Positions 7,337 to 15,419 of a stretch of 21,557 nt of DNA are shown here, one piece after another. Position 1 is the first letter of the stretch; every line of letters starts with the position of its first letter. A program made the translations under genes and the position numbers. Location: the NCBI GenBank assembly GCA_030693565.1, contig JAUYAJ010000141.1, positions 1-21,557 on the forward strand, given 5' to 3'. Source of the stretch: Rubrivivax sp. Lineage in GTDB: Bacteria; Pseudomonadota; Gammaproteobacteria; Burkholderiales; Burkholderiaceae_C. The notes beneath the pieces are model-generated. The model saw nothing but the letters and a program-made list of their open reading frames with translations, made no database searches and was not told where the DNA came from.

Positions 7337-7851
7337 GTGGGACACCACTGGATCAGGCAGTCCTCAAGATCCTGATCGTCACAGGGCTTGGCCAGGCTGC
7401 CGTTCATGCTGTGGGTGGCCAGCATGCCCGGACGCGGGCTGATGCTGGTGTAGGCGACAACAGGCACAGCCGGCCGCGAACTGGTGGTCTCGAAACGCCG
7501 AATCGCCGCGGTCGCCTCCATCCCGTCGAGGATGGGCATCTGCAGATCCATCAGGATCAGGTCGAAGTGCAATTCACAGGCGAGCGCCACGGCTTCGGCG
7601 CCATCGGCCGCCAGCATGGTCAACAGTCCCTTCGACTCCAACTGCGCCGAGATGATTGACAGGTTTACGGGGTTGTCATCAACAACCAGCACGCGAACCA
7701 CGCACTTGGGCTGCGCATTCGGCCCACCGGCGTCACCCGGCATGTCGTCCGCCGGTTGCCAAGTCTGGCCCGACCAAGTGCTAAGCCACGATCTCAGGCT
7801 GCCGAGCAATCCGTTCGGCGCAGGCGAACCAAGGGTGGAAATACCGATCAT
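7234..7851 (-). CDS. Orphan response regulator, single receiver domain
   Basis: 205 aa from the ATG at 7851, with GGAG about 9 bp upstream. Residues 1-50 are a poorly conserved leader; 52-170 form a full receiver domain: acidic pair Asp58/Asp59 in VLVVDDNPVN, phosphoacceptor Asp102 in LILMDLQMPILDG, switch Thr135 in VVAYTS and Lys155 in LAKPC. The style (NPVN..., MDLQMP) resembles receivers at the end of hybrid kinases. No DNA-binding or enzymatic output domain follows, only about 35 residues of tail, so it probably acts by protein contact or in a phosphorelay. No kinase is adjacent. Convergent with the PAS-like gene. Confidence 0.88.
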   Translation of the reverse strand: MIGISTLGSPAPNGLLGSLRSWLSTWSGQTWQPADDMPGDAGGPNAQPKCVVRVLVVDDNPVNLSIISAQLESKGLLTMLAADGAEAVALACELHFDLILMDLQMPILDGMEATAAIRRFETTSSRPAVPVVAYTSISPRPGMLATHSMNGSLAKPCDDQDLEDCLIQWCPTYHSELVATFGPSGNSSWQKAANPRLDSHCASLR

Positions 7852-8164
7852 GAAGGAAGCTCCGGCAGATAGACGACGGCGCAGCTTCGCACTGCGGGTG
7901 ACCGGCGTCCGTACGGTAGTGCACGCAGGACATGGCTGAGCTTGCGAGCCGCGCAGATCCGGTCCGTCGGGGCCAGGCGGTGCACGGTGTTCGTTGATGA
8001 TCATCGGCTGTCATCTCGCCGGTACGCAATGCAAGATCGACAAGCAGCCTTGGGCAAACCCGTTGACCGACACCCGCAACCCCTTTCGAACCAACTGCTC
8101 GCTGCGCTGCCAGCCGAAGAACGTATGCGCGCGGGCATCACACCGCCGCGGCGAGACGCGCAGG
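7852..8164. other. Gap between response regulator and IS66 remnant
   Basis: No convincing gene on either strand. It should contain the response regulator promoter and the tnpC-side end of the IS element, but I could not identify a terminal repeat or a target duplication by eye. Confidence 0.4.
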
Positions 8165-9729
8165 TCAGACTGCGGCGCCTGGCCGCCAGCGATGCGGCAG
8201 CAACTCCTCGATCCGACCGGCGGGCTGCGTGGGCAGCCTGGTGAGCACGTCTTTGAGATAAGCGTACGGATCGTGCCCGTTGAGCTTGGCTGAGTGAAGC
8301 AGGCTCATCACCGCCGCGGCGCGCTGGCCGGCCCGAAGCGAGCCGGCGAACAACCAGTTCGATCTGCCAACTGCAATTGGCCGGATCTGGTTCTCCACCC
8401 AGTTGTTGTCCGCGGGCAAGTCGCCGTCGTCGATGAAGCGTGTCAGCGCATCCCAGCGCTTCAGGCTGTAGTTGATGGCATTGGCCGTGGCTGAACCCTC
8501 GGGCACCAATGCCCGCTGCTGCTGCCACCACTGCTGCAGCGCCTTGGCCACTTCGGCTGACCGCTCCTGGCGTCGTCGCCTTCGCTCATCGGGTTGGAGG
8601 TCTCTGCCCTCACGCTCGATGTCGTACAGCTCGGCGAAGAACTTCAGTGCCCGCTCGCCCACCTGGCTGCCGTGGTTGACCCACAACTCGTGGAACTTGC
8701 GCCTGGCGTGAGCCAGACATCCCGCCTCGGTCACGCCCAACTCGAAGCAGGCCTTGTAGCCTGAGAAGTCGTCGCACACGAGCTTGCCGTGCCACCCGTC
8801 ATGGCCTGCTTTGGTGTCCAGGCCCAGGAAGCCCCGGACATGCTGCCCGCCGCGCCCCTCGGCGAAGTCGAACACCACCCCTTGAGCGCGTCGTAGGAGG
8901 TGGTGCAGTAGGTCCAGATGTAGGCCCGGTGCGTCTTCCTGTTGCCCGGCTTGAGCATCGCCACTGGCGTCTCGTCGGCGTGCAGCACCGGGCTCTTGAG
9001 CATCACCGCCTTGAGGGCGTCGACGAGCGGCTGCAACTGCACGCCGCACTGGCCTACCCAGCTGGCCAGCGTTGATCTCGGGATCGCCAGGCCGGCGCGG
9101 CCGAAGATGTGCTCCTGGCGGTACAGCGGCAGGTGGTCCTGGTACTTGGCCACCAGCACCTGGGCCAACAGCCCGGTGGTGGGGATGCCCTTGTCGATGA
9201 CGTGCGCTGGCACGGGAGCCTGCACCAGCGTCTCGCACTTCGTGCAGACCCACTTGCCGCGGATGTGGCGCTCGACCGTGAAGACGCCCGTCGCATAGTC
9301 CAACTTCTCGGCCACGTCTTCGCCGATGCGCTTGAGCTGTCAGCCGCAGCTGCAGGCGGTGCTGTCGGGCTCGTGGCGGTGTACGGTGCGCGGCAGATCG
9401 CTCGGCAGCACGGCGCGCCTGGGTTGCTGCTTCTCGACCTTGTCCTTGCTTGGCGTGCGCTGTTCGATCTCCAGAGCCAGCGCCGCCAGGTCGGTGTCGA
9501 TGGTCTCGTCGATGAGACTCTTGTGCTCGCCGTTGAAGGCCTCGGCGTACTTCTCACTTCGGGCGGCGAACTTCAGCCGCTTCAAGATCGCCATTTCGTG
9601 CGCGAGCTTGTCGATGGTGGCTTGCTTGAAGGCGATATCCGCGCTCTTGCTGGCCAGCTCGGCCATCAGCACACGGACTGCATCTCGCAGTTGGTCCGGG
9701 CTCAGCGTGTCGAGGTTGGCGGCGATCAC
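8165..9729 (-). pseudogene. tnpC: IS66 transposase TnpC, nonsense plus frameshift
   Basis: Reading leftwards from 9729: an N-terminal helical part (MIAANLDTLSPDQLRDAV, then LKFAARSEKYAEAF) ending at an in-frame TGA (9340-9342) after ACSCG. The same frame continues as QLKRIGEDVAEKLDY and the zinc-binding CTKCE, where IS66 proteins normally read ...CGCQLKRIGEDV; thus TGC (Cys) appears changed to TGA. A second lesion, loss of one base near 8877-8882, moves the catalytic region to another frame that carries VVFDFAEGRGG, CDDFSGYKACF and ADNNWVENQIRP and ends with ELLPHRW. The DDE residues are thus split over two frames (ADETPVA in the first part). The product would be non-functional. Confidence 0.9.
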
Positions 9730-9798
9730 GGATGGTGATCTTGCCGGGCGCTGCGCACATGCGCATCGGCACCTTCGGCAATTGAATTGCGCGCCGCT

Positions 9799-10131
9799 CT
9801 ATAGCACTCGAACGACCCCGGCCTCGCCGATGCGCGCCCAGGGCAGGCCCAGCACAAGCGCGTCGAATTGCGCGCGCGTCAGGGTCAAGGTCGAACCACC
9901 GTCGCGGGGCCACACGAACTTGCCCTGGTTCAGCCGCCGCGCTGCCAGCCAAACGCCGATGCCGTCGTGCACGAGGACCTTCATGCGATTGGCGCGCCGG
10001 TTGGCGAACAGGTAGGCGTGATGCGGCCGGGCGGCACCGAAGACACCCACGACTCGGGCCAGCGCCGACTCCGTGCCGGCGCGCATGTCCAGCGGCGCCA
10101 CCGCCAGCCACATGGCGTCGATCCGAATCAC
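9799..10131 (-). CDS. tnpB: IS66 accessory protein TnpB
   Basis: 110 aa from a GTG at 10131, which overlaps the tnpA stop as GTGA. The typical TnpB core is intact: IRIDAMWLAVAPLDMRAGTES, HHAYLFANRRANRMKVLVHD and GVWLAARRLNQGKF. About the usual family length (about 115 aa). It is the only undamaged gene of this element. Its exact role in IS66 transposition is unknown, though it is needed by several members. Confidence 0.9.
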   Translation of the reverse strand: MIRIDAMWLAVAPLDMRAGTESALARVVGVFGAARPHHAYLFANRRANRMKVLVHDGIGVWLAARRLNQGKFVWPRDGGSTLTLTRAQFDALVLGLPWARIGEAGVVRVL

Positions 10132-10489
10132 CGCAACAGCTCGCGCGTCCAGGCCGCGAGACCGGCCGCCGCCGACACGGGCCAGGTGAGCTTCATGGTC
10201 AACGGGCCGCGGCACAATTCGACTTCAATGTCGCGCTCAGCAGCGGGCTGCACGCGCCCCGGCTCGACGGTGACCGGCACGAACTCTCGCGAGGAGAGGC
10301 CCCCGTCGGGCCGCCGACCCCGCGCGCCAGCTTGCGCCAGCCATGCACGACGTTCGTGTTGATGCCGTGCGACATCGCCACCTTGGCCACTGAGGCGCCG
10401 AGCACATCGCACTCGCCCATCACCTTGGCCTTGAACTCCGGGCTGTAGCGCCGCCGATTCGCTGTCTTGTCGCTTGCCATCGTGTCCAC
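10128..10489 (-). pseudogene. tnpA: IS66 TnpA (helix-turn-helix), frameshifted
   Basis: Starts at GTG 10489 or ATG 10480. The first frame gives the usual DNA-binding start: MASDKTANRRRYSPEFKAKV, GASVAKVAMSHGINTNVVHGW. Around 10300-10315, at a five-G run, the match moves to another frame that reads SSREFVPVTVEPG, IEVELCRGPLTMKLTWP and ends AAWTRELLR at 10128. One missing base explains it. The C-terminus overlaps the tnpB start. Confidence 0.85.
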
Positions 10490-10511
10490 GTAAGTCCTAA
10501 GTGGACACGAT
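10479..10511. repeat. 33-bp hairpin: 11-bp perfect inverted repeat
   Basis: ATCGTGTCCAC at 10479-10489 and its exact reverse complement at 10501-10511, separated by GTAAGTCCTAA. One arm covers the tnpA start codons, the other abuts the broken TlpA-like gene. It marks the tnpA-side edge of the IS or a regulatory hairpin over tnpA. Confidence 0.7.
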
Positions 10512-10955
10512 CGTTATCGGTGGCACCGCCAACTTCAAGATGGGTTCGCTGTACGCTTACGGCGCTCAGTCTGACGTCGCTGGAGGGCCGACCGATGAAT
10601 CTCGCCGAATTCAGGGGCAAAAGCCGACCGTGCTCAACCTGTGGGCTTCATGGTGCCCGCCGTGCGTGCGCGAGATGCCCATGCTGCACCAGGCTCAGCT
10701 CGGCCGTCCCGCGTGAACTTCGCCTTCCTGAGTCAGGGCGAGTCCGCCGACAAGGTGGGCGCTTGGTTGCGAGCCCGCAAGCTGCTGCTGCACAACGTGC
10801 TGATCGATGCCAACAAGCAAGCTGGCGTTGCGTTCAAACAAGGGGCGCTGCCCACGACACTTTTCTTCGACGCCAAGGGGCGGCTGGTGAGCACGAGAAT
10901 TGGCGAGCTTTCGGCTGCCACGCTGAGCGAGAGACTGCAGGGCTTGGCGCCGTGA
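10512..10955 (+). pseudogene. TlpA/ResA-like thioredoxin-fold protein, truncated and frameshifted
   Basis: Three frames together make one recognisable protein. Frame 1 gives LTALSLTSLEGRPMNLAEFRGK; after one lost base near the AAAA at 10619-10622 the next frame gives KPTVLNLWASWCPPCVREMP with the redox motif CPPC; after a second shift near 10705-10715 the third frame gives VNFAFLSQGESADKV, the cis-Pro segment GALPTTLFFDAKG and the C-terminal helix to a TGA at 10953-10955. No start codon or signal anchor is present upstream: the 5' part is missing at the IS edge. Intact relatives are membrane-anchored periplasmic thiol reductases for cytochrome c maturation. A hairpin follows at once. Confidence 0.85.
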
Positions 10956-10957
10956 CG

Positions 10958-10979
10958 ATCAACCGCGGTGGCGGTTGAT
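10958..10979 (+). terminator. Hairpin after the TlpA-like pseudogene
   Basis: Perfect 9-bp stem ATCAACCGC/GCGGTTGAT with a GGTG loop, 2 bp after the stop codon, followed shortly by TTTT. Fits a rho-independent terminator, though the T-run is short and not directly adjacent. Confidence 0.7.
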
Positions 10980-11270
10980 GGCGTTTTCCAAGCTGCGCAA
11001 ACGCAAGGTCGATTTGGCTTCCCGTACCTCATCGCCGTGCATCCGTTCGTCGCAGCGCCATGGCATGCCGTGATCAGTCGCAGGACCTCCGGTGCAATCC
11101 AGTGCATAGGCGCGTGGCCTGCGACACGCGCCGCCTACCCTGAGGGAAACTGAAGGCTTCAGGCTCTCGCCTCGGTTTCAACAAACTGCAGCGATTCTTT
11201 CGACTCCACTGCCTCCGGGTCTGACAGGTCCGCGCCCTTGTCATCCCGCTGCCTCTGCGCCGCCGGGCGG
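10980..11270. other. No gene seen
   Basis: Open frames here are short and show no recognisable domain or ribosome binding site. It separates the pseudogene from the convergent lipoprotein gene. Confidence 0.4.
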
Positions 11271-11600
11271 CTACTTGGGCGAACTGGCGCCCTTGCCCGT
11301 GGCCAGCGGTGCGGAGTGGTCGTTGTTCTGCCCGGCTATTGGCATGGCGGTGGATTCCTGCGCGCGCGTGAGCCCGTCGTTGGTGCGGGCGGCGCTGGCC
11401 GCTGGCTCTGCGGCCGTGGCAGGTGTCAGCACGGAAGCGGCCGACGGCACCGAGCTGTCGCCCCCGGTCACGGGCGCCATGCCAGATTCGACCTTGACTG
11501 GCGCCATATACGGCATTGGCGGGGCTGTTGGGTCCTTGTCACAAGCGGTCATCAGCAGCGCCGCGGCGCACAGGGCGGTAACTGTCACTCGAGTTCGCAT
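11271..11600 (-). CDS. Small lipoprotein of unknown function
   Basis: 109 aa from the ATG at 11600, preceded by GGAAGGA about 6 bp upstream. A signal peptide with a lipobox is clear: MRTRVTVTALCAAALLMTAC with Cys20 as the lipidation site, followed by DKDPT; Asp at +2 would favour inner-membrane retention if E. coli Lol rules apply. The mature part is low-complexity (Ala/Ser/Thr/Pro/Gly-rich) with PPMPYMAPVKVESGMAP and no enzymatic motif. I do not recognise a family with known function. It stands alone on the minus strand with a long non-coding stretch upstream. Confidence 0.7.
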   Translation of the reverse strand: MRTRVTVTALCAAALLMTACDKDPTAPPMPYMAPVKVESGMAPVTGGDSSVPSAASVLTPATAAEPAASAARTNDGLTRAQESTAMPIAGQNNDHSAPLATGKGASSPK

Positions 11601-12447
11601 GGCCTGTCCTTCCAATGGGGTGTTGCACAAGGCATTCGACGATCTTCTTGGGAGACGCTCCTGGGAGCCAATGGTCATGACCCTGAGTTCCTGTAGGACA
11701 AGACGCAGAGCGTCGGCATGGGTCGTTCAAACGCCAGTTTCCGTGTCGGTGGCGCCGCCTGGCAGGGCACTTGCGGCCGATGCTGTGGACCGCAGCTGCG
11801 AACTCACCAGCGGTCAGCGGCGCGGTGCTGACCGCGACGCGCAAGGGCCGTCGCCGCACATCGTGTTGTGGGGTTGGCGTCACGATCATGCTTTTGCAAG
11901 CAGCCTCGGAGACCTCGGGTGGAGGCTGCCCTCCCGGTCCTGGAGGCCGCGATGCCCGGACGACGCAAAAGTTCGGGCTGGGCCTGAGAACGGTCAGCCC
12001 GCCTGAGACATCGAGGCACGGGTCGGTGCCCGTAGCAGGGCTTGGCGCCATGGCAATCAGAGCCGCAGCGGCGGCCGTTCGCTCCCCGGCTTGAGCGCTC
12101 GTTCAGCGGCAGGCTCGTGCCCATGCCATCAATCTGCCTTCACTGGGTGGCGGACGAACCGACCGACGTATGGCCCTGCAGACTGGCCGGTTGAGGCCTC
12201 GAACCGATTCGCCCGTCTCGTACCGATAGCTGGGCGAAGCTTTGGCGCTCCTCACGGCCGAGTATGTGCGCAGCCGAACCGACAGCAGCAGCGCCATGGC
12301 CTAGGCTGGGTTGGCTGGGCTTGTCTCTGGCGGCTGATTCCCGCCGTGCCATTGCGGGGCCTGGACATCGCAGCCCACCACCGTATTCAAGGCGTTTCGG
12401 TCCCCGGGGCGCTTGCTCAGGCGATCTGTTTCACAACGGAGGTTTCC
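11601..12447. other. 847-bp stretch without a convincing gene
   Basis: It lies between a leftward lipoprotein gene and a rightward small membrane-protein gene. Several open frames on both strands cross it, but none has a ribosome binding site with a recognisable domain, and their translations are Arg/Pro/Ala-rich shadows. It must carry the promoters of both flanking genes; a decayed gene is possible. Confidence 0.45.
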
Positions 12448-12651
12448 ATGAAATCATTGAACGCGATAGTGACTGGTTCGGTGTCGGCGCTCGCCAGTGG
12501 ACTGGCGTCAGCGCAGAACAGCAACATGATGAATGACAGCGGCATGTGGGGCGGTGGCTGGATGGGCGGATACGGCGGCCTCTGGGGTCCGATCCTGCTG
12601 GTCGTCGTTGTCGGCGTGGTCATTTGGGCCGTCCTGCAAAGACGCAAGTGA
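12448..12651 (+). CDS. Small GW/M-rich single-helix membrane protein
   Basis: 67 aa. The ATG at 12448 has a clear GGAGG at 12438-12442. An N-terminal signal-like segment ends ALASGLASAQN, then NSNMMNDSGMWGGGWMGGY, a hydrophobic helix GPILLVVVVGVVIWAVL and the basic end QRRK. The layout suggests secretion with a C-terminal anchor, or a small two-helix membrane protein. Function unknown; similar Gly/Trp-rich short proteins are often seen near envelope or metal-stress genes. A truncated second copy is on the minus strand at 15319-15414 (GGVWVPILLVIVVGLAAWAVMQKRK region). Confidence 0.75.
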   Translation: MKSLNAIVTGSVSALASGLASAQNSNMMNDSGMWGGGWMGGYGGLWGPILLVVVVGVVIWAVLQRRK

Positions 12652-12709
12652 TCCAGGTGGGCTGCGAGCCGCATCGCGGGCCTCATCAGCGACCCGAGGA
12701 ACCGCCACC

Positions 12710-13411
12710 ATGCAACCGATCTTGACCGTTTCCTACTTCTCCGACGTGCTTTGCGTGTGGGCCTATGTGGCGCAGATCAAGCTTGACGAGTTGCGGCGGC
12801 AGTTCGGCGACCAAGTCCATGTCGAGTATCGATTCCTCCACCTGTTCGGCGATGTCGCGGCGCGCATCGAGACCGGCTGGGGCGACAAGGGCGGTGCAGC
12901 GGGCTATTCGCAGCATGTGCAACAGATGGCGGTGCGCTTCGATCACGTCGACATTCATCCCGAGATCTGGACCCGGAATGTTCCGCCCACTTCGGTGAGT
13001 TGCCACCTGTTTCTCAAGGCCATCCAGCAGTTGGAGAAACAGGGAGAGGTCTCGGCGGCGCCCGAAGACCGGTTCGGCGGCAAGAGTGTCTTCGAGGAGA
13101 CGGTGTGGCGTTGTCGTCTCGGTTTCTTCCGGGATCTGCAGGACATCGCCGATCGGAGAAATCAGGAAGCGATGGCCGCGGACATGTCATTGCCTGTTGA
13201 CAGCATCCGCCGGCAGATCGACAGCGGTGCTGCCCATGCAGCGCTGTGCGCAGACTTCGATGCCAAGGACCGGCTGCTTGTCGAAGGCAGCCCCACCTTC
13301 GTGCTCAACGACGGGCGGCAGAAGCTCTACGGCAATGTCGGCTACCGGATCATCGAGGCCAGCATCCATGAGTTGCTGGCCGACCCCGGCGACCGGGCCA
13401 GCTGGTGTTGA
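12710..13411 (+). CDS. DsbA-family (FrnE/HCCA isomerase-like) thioredoxin-fold protein
   Basis: 233 aa, no signal peptide, so cytoplasmic. GAGGA lies about 10 bp before the ATG at 12710. The first strand and active-site loop read TVSYFSDVLCVWAYVAQ; the redox CXXC of DsbA/FrnE is CVWA here (Cys15, Ala18), so a dithiol-disulfide cycle is unlikely and a glutathione-dependent isomerase or transferase role (2-hydroxychromene-2-carboxylate isomerase or kappa-GST type) is possible. The helical insert occupies the centre; the cis-Pro loop is EGSPTFVLNDG, followed by the closing helix with GYRIIEASIHELL. It lies 58 bp after the small membrane protein gene, possibly one transcript. Confidence 0.85.
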   Translation: MQPILTVSYFSDVLCVWAYVAQIKLDELRRQFGDQVHVEYRFLHLFGDVAARIETGWGDKGGAAGYSQHVQQMAVRFDHVDIHPEIWTRNVPPTSVSCHLFLKAIQQLEKQGEVSAAPEDRFGGKSVFEETVWRCRLGFFRDLQDIADRRNQEAMAADMSLPVDSIRRQIDSGAAHAALCADFDAKDRLLVEGSPTFVLNDGRQKLYGNVGYRIIEASIHELLADPGDRASWC

Positions 13412-13478
13412 TTGACAGCACATGCACGCAGACCGATGAGCCAACCCACTCGCCGCATTGCCCGTGGTTGCGGCAAAG

Positions 13479-14018
13479 TCAGGTGCTGCCGCGCTTGAAC
13501 GTGATCCACACCCAGAGTCCTGCCGCACCCAGCGCCAGATAGTTCGCGACCATGAACCACGGTGTGTTCCAGGCGATGCCGTCAAAGCCTCGTTCAGTGA
13601 ATGGATAGAGGACCGGCGACGCGTAGTAGACCGCCGAATGGGTGAACACGTCGATCACGATGTGTGACCACCAGCCGAGCAACGGAATCCACAGCGCACG
13701 TCGCAGGCGCCAGACGAGCGCCGTCACGAGACCTGCCACGACGGCGCTGTGTACCGTGCAGTGCAAGTGGTGCGATACAAACAAGACCGCGGCGGGCAAC
13801 AAGGGCTCCTGGCCCGGCACTGCGATCGCGAAAGCCTGAACCGCGGCAAATGTACCGCCGCCCAGCCACCACCAGCCAACGACCGGAAGCATCTGCAGCA
13901 CATCGGGCAACGCTGCGAGGCTGACCGTCATCACGGCGGTACGCCGCGTGACAGGCACTTGTCGCCCGAGTGCCGCGATGCCGACGCCGGCCCACAGGCC
14001 GTGTGCAAGTATGTCCAT
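13479..14018 (-). CDS. YdjM/DUF457-like membrane-bound metal-dependent hydrolase
   Basis: 179 aa with about five hydrophobic helices. The family marks are present: MDILAHGLWAG at the start (His6), AALPDVL near residue 39, HCTVHSAVVAGLV mid-protein and GWWSHIVIDVFTHS, giving the spaced His/Asp residues proposed to bind metal. Proteins of this type are inner-membrane hydrolases of uncertain substrate. The upstream AAGG is a weak ribosome binding site. Convergent with the DsbA-like gene, 67 bp apart, and 158 bp downstream of the cytochrome gene on the same strand. Confidence 0.85.
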   Translation of the reverse strand: MDILAHGLWAGVGIAALGRQVPVTRRTAVMTVSLAALPDVLQMLPVVGWWWLGGGTFAAVQAFAIAVPGQEPLLPAAVLFVSHHLHCTVHSAVVAGLVTALVWRLRRALWIPLLGWWSHIVIDVFTHSAVYYASPVLYPFTERGFDGIAWNTPWFMVANYLALGAAGLWVWITFKRGST

Positions 14019-14176
14019 GGCCTTGAGTTTCGGTCAATCCGCTCGCAGGCCCTTGCCGCGCGGGCGCAGCGCATGGCAAAGGGTCGGCGCCGAACTCAGG
14101 CTCATTGCCAAGGTGGCAAGCCGCTGCGACAGCAACCAGCCGGTGAGCGGATACGGAACACCTGCCGCGTGTGGCG

Positions 14177-14695
14177 CTAGTTCGAAAGGCTCTTCAGAAA
14201 ACTGAACAAGTCGTTCAGATCGGCCTCGCTCATTTTCCAGCGCGGCATGTCGGCATCGAGCGCTTCGCCATCCGGGTGGCGACCGGTCTCAACCGTCTTG
14301 CGAGAGTCGTCGAAATCGTAGGGCCTGGCTCTTCCCTTGATCTCGGGCATGCTGGCCAGCGCAGCGTAGCGGATATCGGGCGCTTTCATCAGGCGCATGT
14401 GCATCGTGTGGATGCCGCCACGGCCTTCAGGTCCGTGGCACGAGGCGCAGGTGAGCCATGCCCCCGTGCCGCCCATCATCCCGCCGCCGATGTCTGGCCC
14501 GCCGGAGTAGCTGATGGCGGACCCGCGCTCACTGATGGCGGTGAAGTAGATGCGGGCGCCGTTCTTGGCCGGTGTGGCGAGGGCTTGCACCGAAACGGGC
14601 ATGTCGCCGCCCCGACCGACAGGTTGGCAAGCCGCGAGCGCACTCACTACGACCAGCATCAAGGGGTAGCGGGAGATCAAGGTTTTCGGCTGCAT
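14177..14695 (-). CDS. Lipid-anchored monohaem cytochrome c
   Basis: 172 aa. Signal peptide with lipobox SALAAC (Cys23), so the mature protein is probably an outer- or inner-membrane-anchored lipoprotein facing the periplasm. One haem site CASCH (Cys83, Cys86, His87) within LTCASCHGPEGRGG; the sixth ligand is probably a Met near the end (DMPRWKM). A loop rich in Gly and Met (GGPDIGGGMMGG) precedes the haem site. The region HTMHMRLMKAPDIRY follows. Function: electron transfer; the partner is unknown. No strong ribosome binding site is visible upstream of 14695. It follows the Met-rich lipoprotein gene (72 bp), so the two may share a transcript. Confidence 0.9.
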   Translation of the reverse strand: MQPKTLISRYPLMLVVVSALAACQPVGRGGDMPVSVQALATPAKNGARIYFTAISERGSAISYSGGPDIGGGMMGGTGAWLTCASCHGPEGRGGIHTMHMRLMKAPDIRYAALASMPEIKGRARPYDFDDSRKTVETGRHPDGEALDADMPRWKMSEADLNDLFSFLKSLSN

Positions 14696-14767
14696 TGGAA
14701 TTCGACTCAGGAGGCCGGGGCCGAGGGGCTTCGTCGGCGCCGAGTCCCGCTATTCATGGCCTGCCCA

Positions 14768-15199
14768 TCACTTCATCGCAGGGTCCGCCGGCATGCGGTC
14801 CGACATCATGTTCATCATCATCTGCATCGAGGCCATGTGCTCGGTCATCATCTGCTGGCGCTTGGCCATGTCAGCAGGCATCGCCTTACCCTCGCCCATG
14901 CCGCTCATGCTTGGCATGCCGCCCTGCATCTCCTTCATCATGGCCATGCCGCCCTGCATGGCCTTCATGTGGTCGGCCATCAATGCCTGCCGCTCTGTCG
15001 GGGTCTTCGCACTCATCATCTTCTGATGCATGTCTTGCATGGCCTTCATGCGGGGCTCCATCGACGCCATCGGCATGGGCGCAGCCATGCCGCCCATGGC
15101 TGGCGCGGAGGGCGACGAAGCGTACATGCCGCCCGGGGCCGCGCAGGCGGTGGCAAGCGCGGCGACAGACAAGGCGATGAGCGTGCGAAGTGCAGTCAT
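14768..15199 (-). CDS. Methionine-rich lipoprotein
   Basis: 143 aa from the ATG at 15199, with AGGAG 5 bp upstream. Signal and lipobox LATAC (Cys19). I count 35 Met in 143 residues (about 24%), many as MxM, MM or MxxM, in a charged helical context (MEPRMKAMQDMHQKMM, ADHMKAMQGGMAMMKEMQ, MASMQMMMNMM), probably amphipathic helices. Dense Met clusters in periplasmic proteins often bind Cu(I) or Ag(I), or act as oxidation sinks; either is inference here. No Cys pair or His cluster accompanies them. It lies just upstream of the cytochrome c gene on the same strand. Confidence 0.8.
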   Translation of the reverse strand: MTALRTLIALSVAALATACAAPGGMYASSPSAPAMGGMAAPMPMASMEPRMKAMQDMHQKMMSAKTPTERQALMADHMKAMQGGMAMMKEMQGGMPSMSGMGEGKAMPADMAKRQQMMTEHMASMQMMMNMMSDRMPADPAMK

Positions 15200-15318
15200 G
15201 GAAAACTCCTGGTGGGTGTGGGGCCCTGTCGGGACCCGGGAAGAATGAGCCACGGGCGTTCGACCCGCTCGATGCTGAAGGGGTTGCCGGTGCGCTGCGA
15301 AATGAACGTGCTTCATCG

Positions 15319-15414
15319 TCATTTGCGTTTCTGCATGACCGCCCATGCCGCAAGACCGACGACGATGACCAGCAGGATCGGCACCCAGACGCCGCCAAAG
15401 CCACCCGGCAAGCC
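15319..15414 (-). pseudogene. 5'-truncated copy of the GW-rich small membrane protein
   Basis: Reads LPGGFGGVWVPILLVIVV, then GLAAWAVMQKRK and stop, matching the last half of the protein at 12448-12651 in residues and in bases. No signal part or start codon with a ribosome binding site precedes it: upstream DNA is the end of the SGNH hydrolase gene, whose stop at 15420-15422 lies at the break. Confidence 0.65.
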
Positions 15415-15419
15415 ACAGA

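Larger units (their letters stand above)
8165..10511 (-). mobile_element. Decayed IS66-family insertion sequence
   Basis: The gene order tnpA-tnpB-tnpC on the minus strand is the standard IS66 arrangement. tnpA and tnpC carry disrupting lesions and tnpB is open, so it cannot be autonomous if the sequence is correct. The tnpC-side boundary is not resolved (somewhere between 8000 and 8164); the tnpA-side boundary is taken at the inverted repeat ending at 10511. The TlpA-like gene starts abruptly there. Confidence 0.85.

Noticed and set aside
13470..13492. GCGGCA/TGCCGC hairpin between the DsbA-like and YdjM-like genes
   Set aside because: A 6-bp stem with an 11-nt loop, no T-run, and it overlaps the coding end; too weak to call a terminator.
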